NCBI GenBank assembly: GCA_030159075.1
Contig: BROG01000004.1
Span: 2,960,001 to 3,024,000, forward strand
DNA: 64,000 nucleotides
DNA from: Atrina japonica
Taxonomy: Eukaryota; Mollusca; Bivalvia; Pterioida; Pinnidae
Direction: 5' to 3'
Shown here: positions 45,158 through 55,563 of the stretch, piece after piece
Layout: every line of letters starts with the position of its first letter
Numbering within the stretch: the stretch's first letter is position 1
Translations under genes and position numbers: made by a program
The notes under the pieces: model-generated
Seen by the model: only the letters and a program-made list of their open reading frames with translations
What the model was told of the DNA's origin: nothing
Databases searched by the model: none

Positions 45158-45392
45158 TTGGGGTCTCCGTGGCCGAGTGGTTAGAGCATGACACTTTGAA
45201 CTATAAAGTCTCTCACTTCTGGTCCATGCAGGTTCGAGCCCCGCTGTATCTCAAGCTGACTTTTGTGAGAAAGTTTGCCAGTTTACTTTTATAAAGGTTG
45301 GGTACATTGTAATCACATTCTTTTCTCCACCATTAAAAACTGGCGGCCACCATCATATAACTGAAAAATTGTTGAGTGTAGCATCGTAATAC
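45158..45392 (+). mobile_element. SINE family A, best-preserved head
   Basis: GGGGTCTCCGTGGCCGAGTGG and GGTTCGAGCCCCGCTG are near-canonical A and B boxes of a Ser/Leu-like tRNA. The body follows without interruption to ACTGAAAAATTGTTGAGTG. The tail is short, not poly-A. Confidence 0.9.
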
Positions 45393-45484
45393 TGGTACAC
45401 TACCAGGTATTCCTTTTTGTTTTGTCGCCAGATTCTCCTTGTGTTGATACAAACCAAAGTAATGATGGACAAATAACTATATTG

Positions 45485-45640
45485 GTTACTGGATACCTGG
45501 AATTTTTCGCCCCTCGTTATTTTCGCCCTTTTACAACAGAAAACATTTTCACCCAGTCTTAAATTAGCCCTTTTTTACCATAATCTCATAGATGGCATGT
45601 GTTTCAGTATTTAGATTGAAAATTTTACTTTCCTTTTATT
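45485..45640 (+). mobile_element. M4 MITE, right end lost to a SINE
   Basis: ATACCTGGAATTTTTCGCCC, TATTTTCGCCCTTTTACAAC and CATAATCTCATAGATGGCAT match the left two-thirds of other M4 copies. It stops where the minus-strand SINE begins. Confidence 0.75.
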
Positions 45641-45736
45641 TTTTGTTGTTGTTGTTGTATTGTTGTTTAACGTCCCACTCAAGAATCATCACCAAATGCC
45701 AGTGAAGGGCTTCAAATTTTGACCTACGCTCTGCAC

Positions 45737-45767
<31 letters not shown>

Positions 45768-45904
45768 GCCCCTACAGTATCACAGGACCTAGGTTTTTAA
45801 TGTCTCATCCAAAGGACAGACAAAGCCAGTCACCTCCCCAGTGGCTCAAACCTGCAAACCTTGTGAATGAACCTCTCTGCTGCAGAGCCTTGACGGTTCT
45901 CCTT
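45641..45904 (-). mobile_element. SINE family B body, reverse, with another head
   Basis: TTGTTGTATTGTTGTTTAACG, CCCACTCAAGAATC, CACCATTGAGCAGTGAGGG, TTTTTAATGTCTCATCC. The head end (TGCAAACCTTGTGAATGAAC, CTGCAGAGCCTTGACGG) differs from the usual B head. Confidence 0.85.
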
Positions 45905-47335
45905 TCATTTTAGATTCTACACCTCATTTAAGGATGAAAAAAGTGTGTAGCATTGATATTATTCGCTCATTGCAAGGACCTTTTTATATGACGACACTTT
46001 ACCTACTTAACTAGATTTATGTGTATCTGGAGTCTCTGCTAACTGCAGCAATCACCTCATGGTGTGTATATTTGACCTCTCTGAAGTAACTTGCTTTTGT
46101 CTCTCAAATTGTGAATACTTACTTGGTGTGGAAATAGTCTGGACAAGTGCATAGTTTGTACTTTAAGAGTCAAGACTTGAAGATAACACAATACAATTTC
46201 TTGAAAATTTCATATGGTTGGTATTTTGTTACGAGTTTTAAACTACAAATATGGGTCAGGAAAAACAACAACAAAGGATGAGGAAATACTTCAACCCTGA
46301 AAATAGAAATGGCTGTCACATTAAATGACAAAGGCATACAGGCAGTCATTTTGATACAAAAACATATAGAGTGATTATACCTAATCTTTGATTAAAAACA
46401 AACCAGAAAAGCTATATCATCTTAGAATTCTTAAACATATGCATATATTGCATAGAATGAATGAAATATGCCTACTATTGGTATTCCTTCTATCCTTGAA
46501 AGATTTCAATGTTGACTCATTCATTATTTGGTTACATTTTATTTCTTTTCACAAATTACAACATTATAACAAGTTTTTTTGGAATCCAGGATCTCTAAGA
46601 ACATTTTATTTGTACAGAACATAAAAAATTTAGCTTGTATACCTTTACACATCCACATTACAGCATTATGTAAGCTATGTATGAAGTGTTTCATAACTTT
46701 TGAATTTAAAATCTTTTCTATTTTGTCATAAGTAATAGATCCTTTCAGAGTTTCTAGATGCCACTGGAACCAAAACCACTGGGATAGTAGTCACCACTAA
46801 ACAGATTTGATTATTAATACTTCCACAAAACTAAAAGAATTTCCTATCCCCACAAAATATATACAAAGATAGTCCTTTAAAAACGAGTTTATTGGAGTCT
46901 AAGACAGTATAAACATTTTCAGCATCTGCTTTAAGTATTATTTCCCCTTCAGATGACCCATTCCATAGGTCAGTCTGTTGACCTTATTGTATTAAATAAG
47001 CATGTACATTTATCTGAGAGCAATTGTGCATTGTAAGTGTATATTACTGTGTGTATCAGTTACTAAGGAGTCCAAACACTTCAACATAAATGATACTTGA
47101 ACACATATATTTCTATGACAACCCTTGTAAATGAATATGTTAGCTCTTCAAAATACTAGAATCATGTTTCCAAGTGTCATAATACCAACCAACATAAAAT
47201 AGTACCCTTCACAATTTTTGATAGAGGTCTAGATGTACACCGGAAATGTCCTCCTTTTTTAACTCTGATGAAAAACATTTATAGGAATTAAACCAGCAAA
47301 AAGTCTTCCTGGTTAGCTTAGACCAGAGACTTTAA
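45905..47335. other. No gene recognised
   Basis: AT-rich, largely unique-looking. A 78-codon frame (46388-46624) is of chance length. Confidence 0.4.
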
Positions 47336-47719
47336 CACATGTACAGCCTTGCCATATCACATGTATTGACTGGTCATAACATATGTATTGACTGGTCATA
47401 ACACATGTATTGACTAGTCATAACACATGTATTGACTGGTCATAACATACGTATTAACTGGTCATAACACATGTATTGACTGGTCAAAACACATGTATTG
47501 ACTGGTCAAAACACATGTATTGACTGGTCATAAAACATATTGATTGGCCGTAACACATGTATCGACTGATCATAACATGTATTGACTGGTGATAACAGGT
47601 ATCGACTGGTCATAATACTTGTATTGACTGGTGATAACACGTATTGACTGGCCGTAACACATGTATCCACTGATCATGACATTAACTGGACATAACACAT
47701 GTATTGACTGGTCATAACA

Positions 47720-47722
<3 letters not shown>
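47336..47722. repeat. 22-bp minisatellite, about 16 copies
   Basis: Unit TGTATTGACTGGTCATAACA plus CA, with point variants (GGCCGTAAC, GGTGATAAC). Confidence 0.95.

Positions 47723-47771
<49 letters not shown>
47723..47771. repeat. (CT)n microsatellite
   Basis: Pure CT tract directly fused to the end of the 22-bp array. Confidence 0.97.
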
Positions 47772-47777
<6 letters not shown>

Positions 47778-49442
47778 TTGATTTAGCAGAGGCATTTAAT
47801 TAAAATAAAATAACAATATAATTAGACATTTTGACACACCTACAGTATTTACAACAGTTGATGAGGTAATGCATTAATACATGTTCCCTACTTATAAAAC
47901 AAATATCAACTGAGCAATTATAAAAATTTAACCAAATCTAAAATGGGTGAACTGATGGACAGATAGACACAGACAAAACCTATGGTTATCTCAAACTCCA
48001 TCCCACCCCATTCACTAGAATGAGACTTAAGGTGTATGCCTGGTAAACTCTTCAATTAATTTTAAAAATCGATTTTGTTTATTTCTCCAAATAATAGTCT
48101 TGTTTATATTCATACTTGGGCTGAAACAAAAATTAATATTCATCAAACACAAACCACAACAGGTGCTCCGTATCAGTCTGTCAATTCATATCATCTGGAT
48201 GATCAAAAACAATTACTGATAATTACCTGAAAATTACTGTCAGCTGTTACACAATGACGTCATCTGTCACTTGGTCTCTCTGATCTGTGAGTGACTCGTG
48301 TGTATACATGTTCATATCAGTCATGTGTTGTGTGTTAATAAATTGAATCTTTTTTGCGGCAAAGAAAGTTCCCATTTTGAAGGTATAAATACTTTTAAGG
48401 CGTTTGCAAGTGCATTAGGGAATTTTAGGTCCTTTTTTTAATGGGGGTGCCTTTTGTGGTGTTTGCTTTGTGTTTCATGTAGTTCATCTGTTCTCCAATA
48501 TGCAGATGAAATATAGATAAAAAAGATAATTTTTTTTTCATATCTTTTTTCTTCAGAATTCACAATAAAGCAAAGGTCGTTTTGGTTTTAGTGCAGGTAC
48601 GTGTAATTTGTATTTAATAATTCATCTAAAGTCAAAAATTTAGGAATGGTAAGAAAAAATGATAACAATAATGGAAGGAAGATATATACACAGCTGGAAA
48701 TTGAAGTACAGCACTGTATAGCTGATTTTCTCTCCTGATGAAAATTTATATTCTACGCCATCATGGATCCTATAAAATTTCAAGTGCATTTGTAGTTATC
48801 ATAAAGTGGTACTCCGTACAGCATGATATATGGAGAAACTATTGTTTCCGGGCATCAGATGATGTCATCAAAACTGTACAAACAGATCGACTAACAAGAT
48901 TTCGCATTGATTTTGTCCACCCATCCTCTTAAAGACCAATTTCATTGTAAACCAGAAATATTGAAATAGCTGTCATTTGAGATATCAAAAGTATGCACTA
49001 TCTTTTAAAAAAGTCAAATCAATGGGCCAAAAAAATCAACAAAATGATAAAAATGTCAAATTTTGACAGATGTGCTTTCAGTGGTATAATTACTACAATT
49101 ATAACGATATTGGAATAACATTATTGGATCGTGGATACTTTGTCACGATAGTGCACCACTGTCAAAATTTTATTTATAGAGGCTGAATGCTGTTTCTTTG
49201 ACGCGAGTAATGGCTCTGCTTTTCAATATCAATTTAATGATTCATTTTTTCTGAAATTTTATAGGCCATTGTCATGTTGATGTAAATTATTCGTAAAAAG
49301 GGACAGCCCTTTATATCTCTTGTTACTCACAAAAAGTTGAGACTTGTTGCAGATGTCAATCTTAGCAGTTACTTTATTTATTTATGTTATTTGTTCCATG
49401 TAAGAATGAGACCACTGTAAGATTGCATATGTTCTGTGTATA
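47772..49442. other. Mostly unique DNA
   Basis: 48405-48425 (GCGTTTGCAAGTGCATTAGG) matches the right part of the 191-bp MITE at 6.3 kb, a fragment of that family. The rest shows no element and no convincing frame. Confidence 0.4.
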
Positions 49443-49655
49443 AGAATAAAAGTGAAACAAAGACACTAAGTTAGATACTGGTAAACCATTTGTTGGGTGA
49501 CCAGATCCAGGGAAGAATAAAAGTGAAACAAAGACACTAAGTTAGATACTGGTAAACCATTTGTTGGGTGACCAGATCCAGGGAAGAATAAAAGTGAAAC
49601 AAAGACACTAAGTTAGATACTGGTAAACCATTTGTTGGGTGACCAGATCCAGGGG
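49443..49655. repeat. 71-bp direct repeat, exactly 3 near-identical copies
   Basis: AGAATAAAAGTGAAACAAAG starts at 49443, 49514 and 49585. I see no internal difference except at the last junction (CAGGGAAG versus CAGGGGTG). Such identity implies recent expansion or an assembly effect. Confidence 0.95.
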
Positions 49656-49708
49656 TGTCTTTAACTCTGGGTATTGGAGAGCCTCAAGAAACTAATAAAT
49701 TTGTGTGT

Positions 49709-49720
49709 GTGTATGTATGT

Positions 49721-49752
<32 letters not shown>

Positions 49753-49779
49753 AGGAGAGAGAGAGAGACAAAAAGAGAG
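49709..49779. repeat. TG then GA microsatellite
   Basis: Short TG tract followed by GA with GGGA and AAAAG interruptions. Confidence 0.95.
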
Positions 49780-49874
49780 AATTATTACTGTTGTGTTCTT
49801 GTTAGTAGAGTACTGCACTTTTGACCCAGGATACGTTTCATTTATAGTAATTAATTAAACTTTTCACCCTGTAG

Positions 49875-50003
49875 GATATAATAACATGGACTGTCATCTT
49901 TACTGTTGTTATTCTGAGTATATACATTTGTGTAGCTAATGGAGGCTTAACTTACTCTGGTAATAGGGTGGAGAGGCTAGATAAGACTGATGTACTCAAC
50001 TAG
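49875..50003 (+). other. Possible terminal exon encoding a membrane segment
   Basis: AACTTTTCACCCTGTAG, a good acceptor, is followed in phase 0 by 42 codons and TAG. Residues 4-21 (TWTVIFTVVILSIYICVA) form a hydrophobic stretch long enough to span a membrane, then a polar tail (NGGLTYSGNRVERLDKTDVLN). It could be the C-terminal end of a membrane protein, joined upstream to the phase-0 candidate at 44398. Forty-two open codons can still be chance in AT-rich DNA, and thymine-rich sequence encodes hydrophobic residues readily. Confidence 0.25.
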
Positions 50004-50077
50004 TACAATCCTTTGTATGGAGAGTTATTGGTCTTTCACCAGGTTACATTTCAGCATCACATCCAATGCAATCTCAG

Positions 50078-50167
50078 TTACCCCATTCACCCCTAAAGAC
50101 ACATTTGTACTGATCCAAGTCATTGATTATCAGAAGGGTCTTTTGTTTTTCAGGAGTTGATGAGTCA
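50078..50167 (-). mobile_element. M2 palindromic MITE
   Basis: TTACCCCATTCACCCCTAAA, CACATTTGTACTGATCCAAG, TTTCAGGAGTTGATGAGTCAA. Confidence 0.8.
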
Positions 50168-50807
50168 AAAATGCATACACTTGCCATCAATAGGCAACAG
50201 ATTTTTGAGAATTTTTTTAATATAAGATTCAGAACTCAATTTACTTATATCAGTAGTGATAGCTGATTTATGAGGTACTGGAGGGGAGTGAACCACCATT
50301 TAATTTCACATAAAAACTGGGGTTTTTTGGTGGTTTTTTGTTTTGTTTTTGTTTTTGGTTTTTTGGGGGTTTTGGGTTGTTTTTTTTTAACTGATTCATT
50401 TAAAAATCTTTACTGTTCATAAAATATTTGAATATTTTGTACACACATATCGCTATATCAAATTCATGACAATTTTTAAAAACTGAATAATCAATACTAT
50501 CAAAGTTTGATTTTTTAAAATCTTGTGAAATACACTGAGTAGTATATCAGGAAAATCAAATATTATTTTCAATTTCATATAGCTTGTCTTTTAAAATCTC
50601 TGGTATGAAGTTGAATTTTTTACATTTTTCATTACATGTGTATTAATAACTTGTAATCAGAATCCTGATGATATGTTATAAAGTAAAAATCTTTTATAAT
50701 GATCTGTAGACAAAATTAAAAATTGTCTCTCGTTTTATTAATTTTTTTGTTTTTTTGTTTAAAGTGCTGCTTTTGACTGATTTTATTGCCTGATTCGCAG
50801 AACTTGT
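50168..50807. other. No gene; G/T low-complexity tract
   Basis: 50320-50388 is a G/T-only run (GGGGTTTTTTGGTGG type); the rest is AT-rich. Confidence 0.45.
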
Positions 50808-51072
50808 TGAGGATAGGGACGGGGATAGGGGAGTAATATTTATATTATACAGAGGATTCTATTTACTACTTGGTTATGGCAGACTATACAGGAAAGGAAT
50901 TTTATTCTCCCACTGGATACCCCTAGTTATGGTGACAACTGGACCGATTACTCTAACTATTGTTCTTCGTATGTTATTTTACTGCTTTATCTCAAATTTA
51001 AACTCATCCAGGTCAAAAAAAGGTTATATGAGACTTCACCCTACCAAGTTTTATGTAATGGACTGTAGATTT
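50808..51072 (+). mobile_element. M5 MITE, diverged
   Basis: GACGGGGATAGGGGAGTAATA at the left and GAGACTTCACCCTACCAAGT at the right, with shared interior strings ACTTGGTTATGGCAGACTAT, TTATGGTGACAAC and CTCATCCAGGTCA. Confidence 0.75.
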
Positions 51073-52074
51073 GCCAGCTAAATTAGATTTATTTTTATTT
51101 CCTCAATGCTATCTGGATTTATTGATATTGGTAGAGGTAGTTGGTTACTGCAGAAACAGTACAACATAAAACTTTGCAAAGGTGAAAGGTCAAATAAATC
51201 CTCTGATGTAAATTGTAGAACATGAGAATAAAAAATAGGGTAAATAAATCTGTCTGATTTGCGCTCTAAAAAGATTTATTCATGGATTTGAGATGTGAAC
51301 ATTACAGTCAGACATAAAGTGCTAAGAACACCAAGAAATTTGATAAAACTACAGTTTTAAGGATAAATTGATTACCCGTGGCATTAGGATACAAGTTTTT
51401 GGCCTGTAATGCTAATGACTTCATTGCATGACTCGCATGGAAAAACGGTAGAGTAGGATGTGTAACGGTGATGATGCTTCAGAGACCGAGGATACAGGGA
51501 ACACATGATTGATTGAGAGGAATTAATTAATTGGATAAGCACATCAGATTTTAATATGCATATCAAATATTGATTCTTTTTGTGATACACAAGAGTTTCA
51601 CGCCAGTTCGTTCTTTTTGAAATGTTTTTGTGATTGGCATGTTTTGGGAAACCTGTGGCAGGAGATGATCAATCTTGTATCCAAACATGTGACTCTCTTC
51701 AGATATTGATTAAAATTCTGAAAAAAAAGATAAGAACATTAGCATGTGGGCTTAATTTCCGCTAGAAGTGTTTTAGGTCCAATCAATCGGGTTTTATAAA
51801 ATACATCTAAGTATCTAAAAGATATCAGAAGATGATAAAAGTGTCTAACATATATTAATCAAATCTGGTATAATGATACAAACATAATGTCCTGATTAGA
51901 TAGCTTGTGATCATTTGTAATTGCAGTTTTTATACTGGTTCAAGGCAGTTTTGTTTTATGTCCAGTAAAGAAGTTTTTACTTTTATACGAAGACATCGCC
52001 AGCATATGTAAAGTGTCACAAAATGGAGATTCTTAATCTGTATCACATGCGTTGACATGACAACTTAATGGTAC
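51073..52074. other. No gene recognised
   Basis: AT-rich, unique-looking sequence. Confidence 0.4.
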
Positions 52075-52291
52075 TGTATTTCTGGAAGTTTTTGCTCCCG
52101 GTTATTTTCGCCCTGATAGAAATCATGTTTACCTTGTCTTAAATTCACCCTAAAGCACCATAGATTTATGGGCGGCACAAATGTCCGGCCTTCAGTTATT
52201 TAGCTTGAAAATTTCACTTGTTTTAAATTTGCCCTCTCATCAAAAGGGCGAAAATGGCAAAAATTAAACAGGAGAGAAAATTTACAGGTAT
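52075..52291 (+). mobile_element. M4 MITE, uninterrupted copy
   Basis: TATTTCTGGAAGTTTTTGC at the left, GAGAAAATTTACAGGTATA at the right; interior TTATTTTCGCCCTGATAG and CAAAAGGGCGAAAATGGCAA. It gives the intact form for the interrupted copy at 34.2 kb. Confidence 0.8.
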
Positions 52292-52435
52292 ACAATTAGT
52301 CTTGTCAGAAAGACGTCCAACTTTTCACTCCGTATGCTGAGTGCTTGGTGAAAATGTCCGTCTGTCAAATGTCCATTCATCCGTCGACAATTTTGTTGAG
52401 GTGTTGTGTTTTGCTTAATTGTCATTTGATTTGAA

Positions 52436-52562
52436 TAGTGTCGCACTTAACAAATTTTTTTAGTTATATGGTGGCAAAATTTTTTCAATGTTGGAGGAGA
52501 GAATCCGGTTACAACGTTACAAGAGAAAGACCACCGGCCTTCTGCATGAAACTGGCAAACTT
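52436..52562 (-). mobile_element. SINE family A, 3' part
   Basis: GTCGCACTTAACAAATTTTT, GTTATATGGTGGCAAAATTT, GTTGGAGGAGAGAATCCGG, CTGCATGAAACTGGCAAAC. Head missing. Confidence 0.75.
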
Positions 52563-53336
52563 TAGAATCGATGCTTAAAAGGTAACTGTAATGACAAATC
52601 TGATATGCTAATCAAATTATAGTAATTTCAACCAATGACATCATAAATATATAAGAGACCAATATCTTGAAAAATGATACTTGCAATTCCTAAAAAGACA
52701 CCATAAAAACCGAAACAAGTGACGTTATAGCAACTGGAATCAATAAAAAATTAACTCCATTCTATAATAAGCAAAAAGCTAGACTATATATACAAATCAA
52801 TGGATGTGAGTGTTTAACTTCCCTACACAGAAAAGCATTATTGCCAGTCACCGTGGGATAACATTTAAACTTAATTTCTATTCTTGTCACTCATTCTAAT
52901 AATCGGTCTAATTCTGAAATAAATAATTGATTTGGCAAAAAGATAAGATTCCGCCATCATACAATTCAATATTGTGATTGATTGGCTCCTGTGCTGTCTG
53001 ATTTCATTTTTTCTGGCATTCTGTGCAGTGATGCAGTTAGGTAGCCATGTAAACGGTCTACTAGTAAAATATGTAGATCTTGTAATGATACCATTAAAGA
53101 TTCTCTATATGACATGGCTCATTGACATGGAAACAAATTTTTTTTTTCAGATATTGCTTCATGTAATTAGTATGATTTTTAGGTGGAGTTTAATGAACCT
53201 TGGTACTGCTGTTTATAACGTTGAGCTTGACATCTTCCTTGTCATCATTATATTACCATCATCTTCCTCCTCTGTTTTTTCATCATCAACATCATTATTC
53301 TTATGATAATTATGTTTATATCTGTAATCATCTTGC
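52563..53336. other. No gene recognised
   Basis: A 110-codon frame (52974-53306) is hydrophobic but runs into the trinucleotide tract and resembles no family known to me. Confidence 0.4.
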
Positions 53337-53805
53337 CTTTTCTCCTTTCAACACCATCATCATCATCATCGTCATCAACAACAATAACAACAGCATCATC
53401 ATCATCAATGACAACAATATCATCATCATCATCATCATCATAATAATCATCATCATCAACAACATCATCATCATCATCATCAACAACACCATCATCATCA
53501 ACAACAACACCACCATCATCATCATCATTATTATCATCATTAACAACATCATCATCATCAACAACAACACTATCATCATCATCATTTTCATCAACACAAC
53601 ACCATAGTCATCATCATCATCAACAACAACAACACCATCATCATCATCAACAACAAAACCATCATCATCATCATCAACAACAATAACACCATCGTCATCA
53701 TCATCATCATCATCATCAACAACAACACCATCATCATTATCATCAACAACAACAACAACACCACCATCATCATCATCACTATCACTTTCCTCTTTTTATC
53801 ATAGA
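53337..53805. repeat. ATC/AAC trinucleotide tract
   Basis: Runs of CATCATCATC alternate with CAACAACAAC over about 470 bp, with rare AT-rich breaks. All frames lack stops over long distances, giving poly-Ile/Asn, poly-Met/Leu or poly-His peptides with no coding support. Confidence 0.98.
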
Positions 53806-54720
53806 CAACACCAGCTGATGCTTTTTTATGCCCTTCTTTTTATTTTATCATCATCATCATCATCATTGCCTTCATCATCATCACCATCACTATCATCATC
53901 ACCATCATCTTCCTCTTTTTATCACTGATAACAGCAGCTGCTGGTTTCTATTTCCATTCTTATTTTTAAACCCCATGTCTGGTTATCATCATTATCATCA
54001 CCATCATCATAATCCTCTCCCTCTTTTTATCACTGCTGCTGTTTTTATGCTGGCCTTTTTATTTTAAGACCATTTGTCTGTTTATCATCTTTATAATCAT
54101 CATCATGACTTTCATCTCCCTCTTTTTATCACTGACAACAAAGCTACTGCTGTTTTATGCCCTCCTATTTAAGATCCTTTGTTTATCATCATCATCATTG
54201 CCATTATCATCGCCATCACTATCATTTACCTAATTTTAACACTGACAACAGCAGCTGCTGGTTTTTATGCCCTCCTTTTTGACAACAGCAGCTGCTGCTG
54301 TTTTATGGTTGTCGACCCATCGTCGTCATCATCATCATCATCATCATGACTATTATTGCCCTCTTGACAACAGCAGCTGCTGCTGTTTTATGCCCTCCAT
54401 ATTATTCTAAGACCCTATGTCTGGTTGTCGTCATCATCATCATCATCATGACTATTATTGCCCTCTTTATCACTGATGACAACAGCAGCTGCTGCTGTTT
54501 TATGCCCTCCATATTATTCTAAGACCCTATGTCTGGTTGTCGTCATCATCATCATGATCATGACTATTATTGCCCTCTTTATCACTGATGACAACAGCAG
54601 CTGCTGCTGCCCTCCATATTATTCTAAGACCCTATTTGGTTGTGTCATCCTCATCATGATTATTGCCCTCTTTATACTGATGACAACAGCAGCCTGCTAT
54701 GTCTGTTTATCAGCCTCATC
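53806..54720. repeat. Composite ~110-bp repeat of CATCAT, CAGCAGCTGCTG and TTTTATGCCC
   Basis: A module of GACAACAGCAGCTGCTGCTG, TTTTATGCCCTCCATATTAT, TCTAAGACCCTATGTCTGGT and (CATCAT)n recurs. The best copies start at 54366, 54480 and 54590, spaced 114 and 110 bp. Each copy contains the self-complementary CAGCAGCTGCTG. Earlier copies are looser. Confidence 0.9.
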
Positions 54721-55133
54721 CATTATAAGTAAAATGAGTGTAATCGTTATTGTCAGTATTCTTTGTAAAAAGATGCACAAGATTGTAGAACAGCAATGCA
54801 GCAGCAGTAAAAAGATATTACATCAGGGGACAGATAATTATAAAATTAATAAAATGGAACTCGGCCTTACATTAAAAGACAAAGATGCGAGTATGAGGAT
54901 GAGAAAAGAGAAATTGATTACATCACATTCATCTTCATCATTATTATTATTAATGTCAAAATTTATGATTATTCTCATATTTTGTGATTGTCTTAATCTG
55001 ATTTCTCTTTGCCATTGTTTAGCAATGATATTGTTTTTCATGACTTTTATTTAAAGCTAGAAATTATGAATAAATATAAACATGCATTTATGATAAAGAG
55101 AGACAGAAATGAAAGTTGATTAAGTATTGTCCA
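54721..55133. other. No gene recognised
   Basis: A frame extends here from the repeat (to 55054), but it starts within the composite repeat and resembles no known protein. Confidence 0.4.
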
Positions 55134-55394
55134 ATTCACATAAGATGGCGGGGCGGAGTAACCTTTTGATTATCATATGGATGATTCTACTTACTTTTTG
55201 GTTATGACAAGCTGCACGGGAAAAACATTTTATTCCTCACTGGGTACTCTCTTATGTATGGTGACAAGAAGGAATGATTACTCTAGTCAGTGTAATTTTA
55301 ATCTTATGCATTATTCACCTAAAATTTAAATTCATCCAGGTCAAGAATGGGTTCACAAGACTCCACCCCGCCAGGTTATATGGATTTTACTATA
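55134..55394 (+). mobile_element. M5 MITE, best copy (~260 bp)
   Basis: AGATGGCGGGGCGGAGTAAC at the left and GACTCCACCCCGCCAGGTTA at the right are imperfect inverted ends. Matches the 34.3-kb copy in reverse. Confidence 0.85.
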
Positions 55395-55395
55395 T

Positions 55396-55556
55396 CTTTG
55401 AGACTTAGAAGTTAGATCAGCATGCTTGGTCAGATCCATGAAGTCTCTGGTCAGTGCTGGTTTATTCCTGTTGGAACCTAAACAGATTTTGTAAAAAGTT
55501 TGCCAGTTTACTATTGGAAGGACGTCTTTTGCCCGGTACATTGTAACCTAGTAAAT
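55396..55556 (+). mobile_element. SINE family A, decayed, abutting the 24-bp array
   Basis: GAAGTCTCTGGTCAGTGCTGG, TTTGCCAGTTTACTATTGG, GCCCGGTACATTGTAACC. The B box is decayed to GGTTTATTCC. It ends just before the first array unit. Confidence 0.75.
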
Positions 55557-55563
55557 ATAGTTA

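Noticed and set aside
45158..45245. True tRNA gene
   Set aside because: A and B boxes are good, but the intervening sequence does not fold as a tRNA and the SINE body follows directly. The same applies to 11314, 34914 and 30850.
53200..53785. Poly-Ile/Asn, poly-Met and poly-His frames
   Set aside because: Low-complexity translation of an ATC/AAC microsatellite.
54458..55054. 199-codon frame
   Set aside because: It begins inside the composite repeat, two thirds of it is repeat or simple sequence, and the tail matches no known protein.
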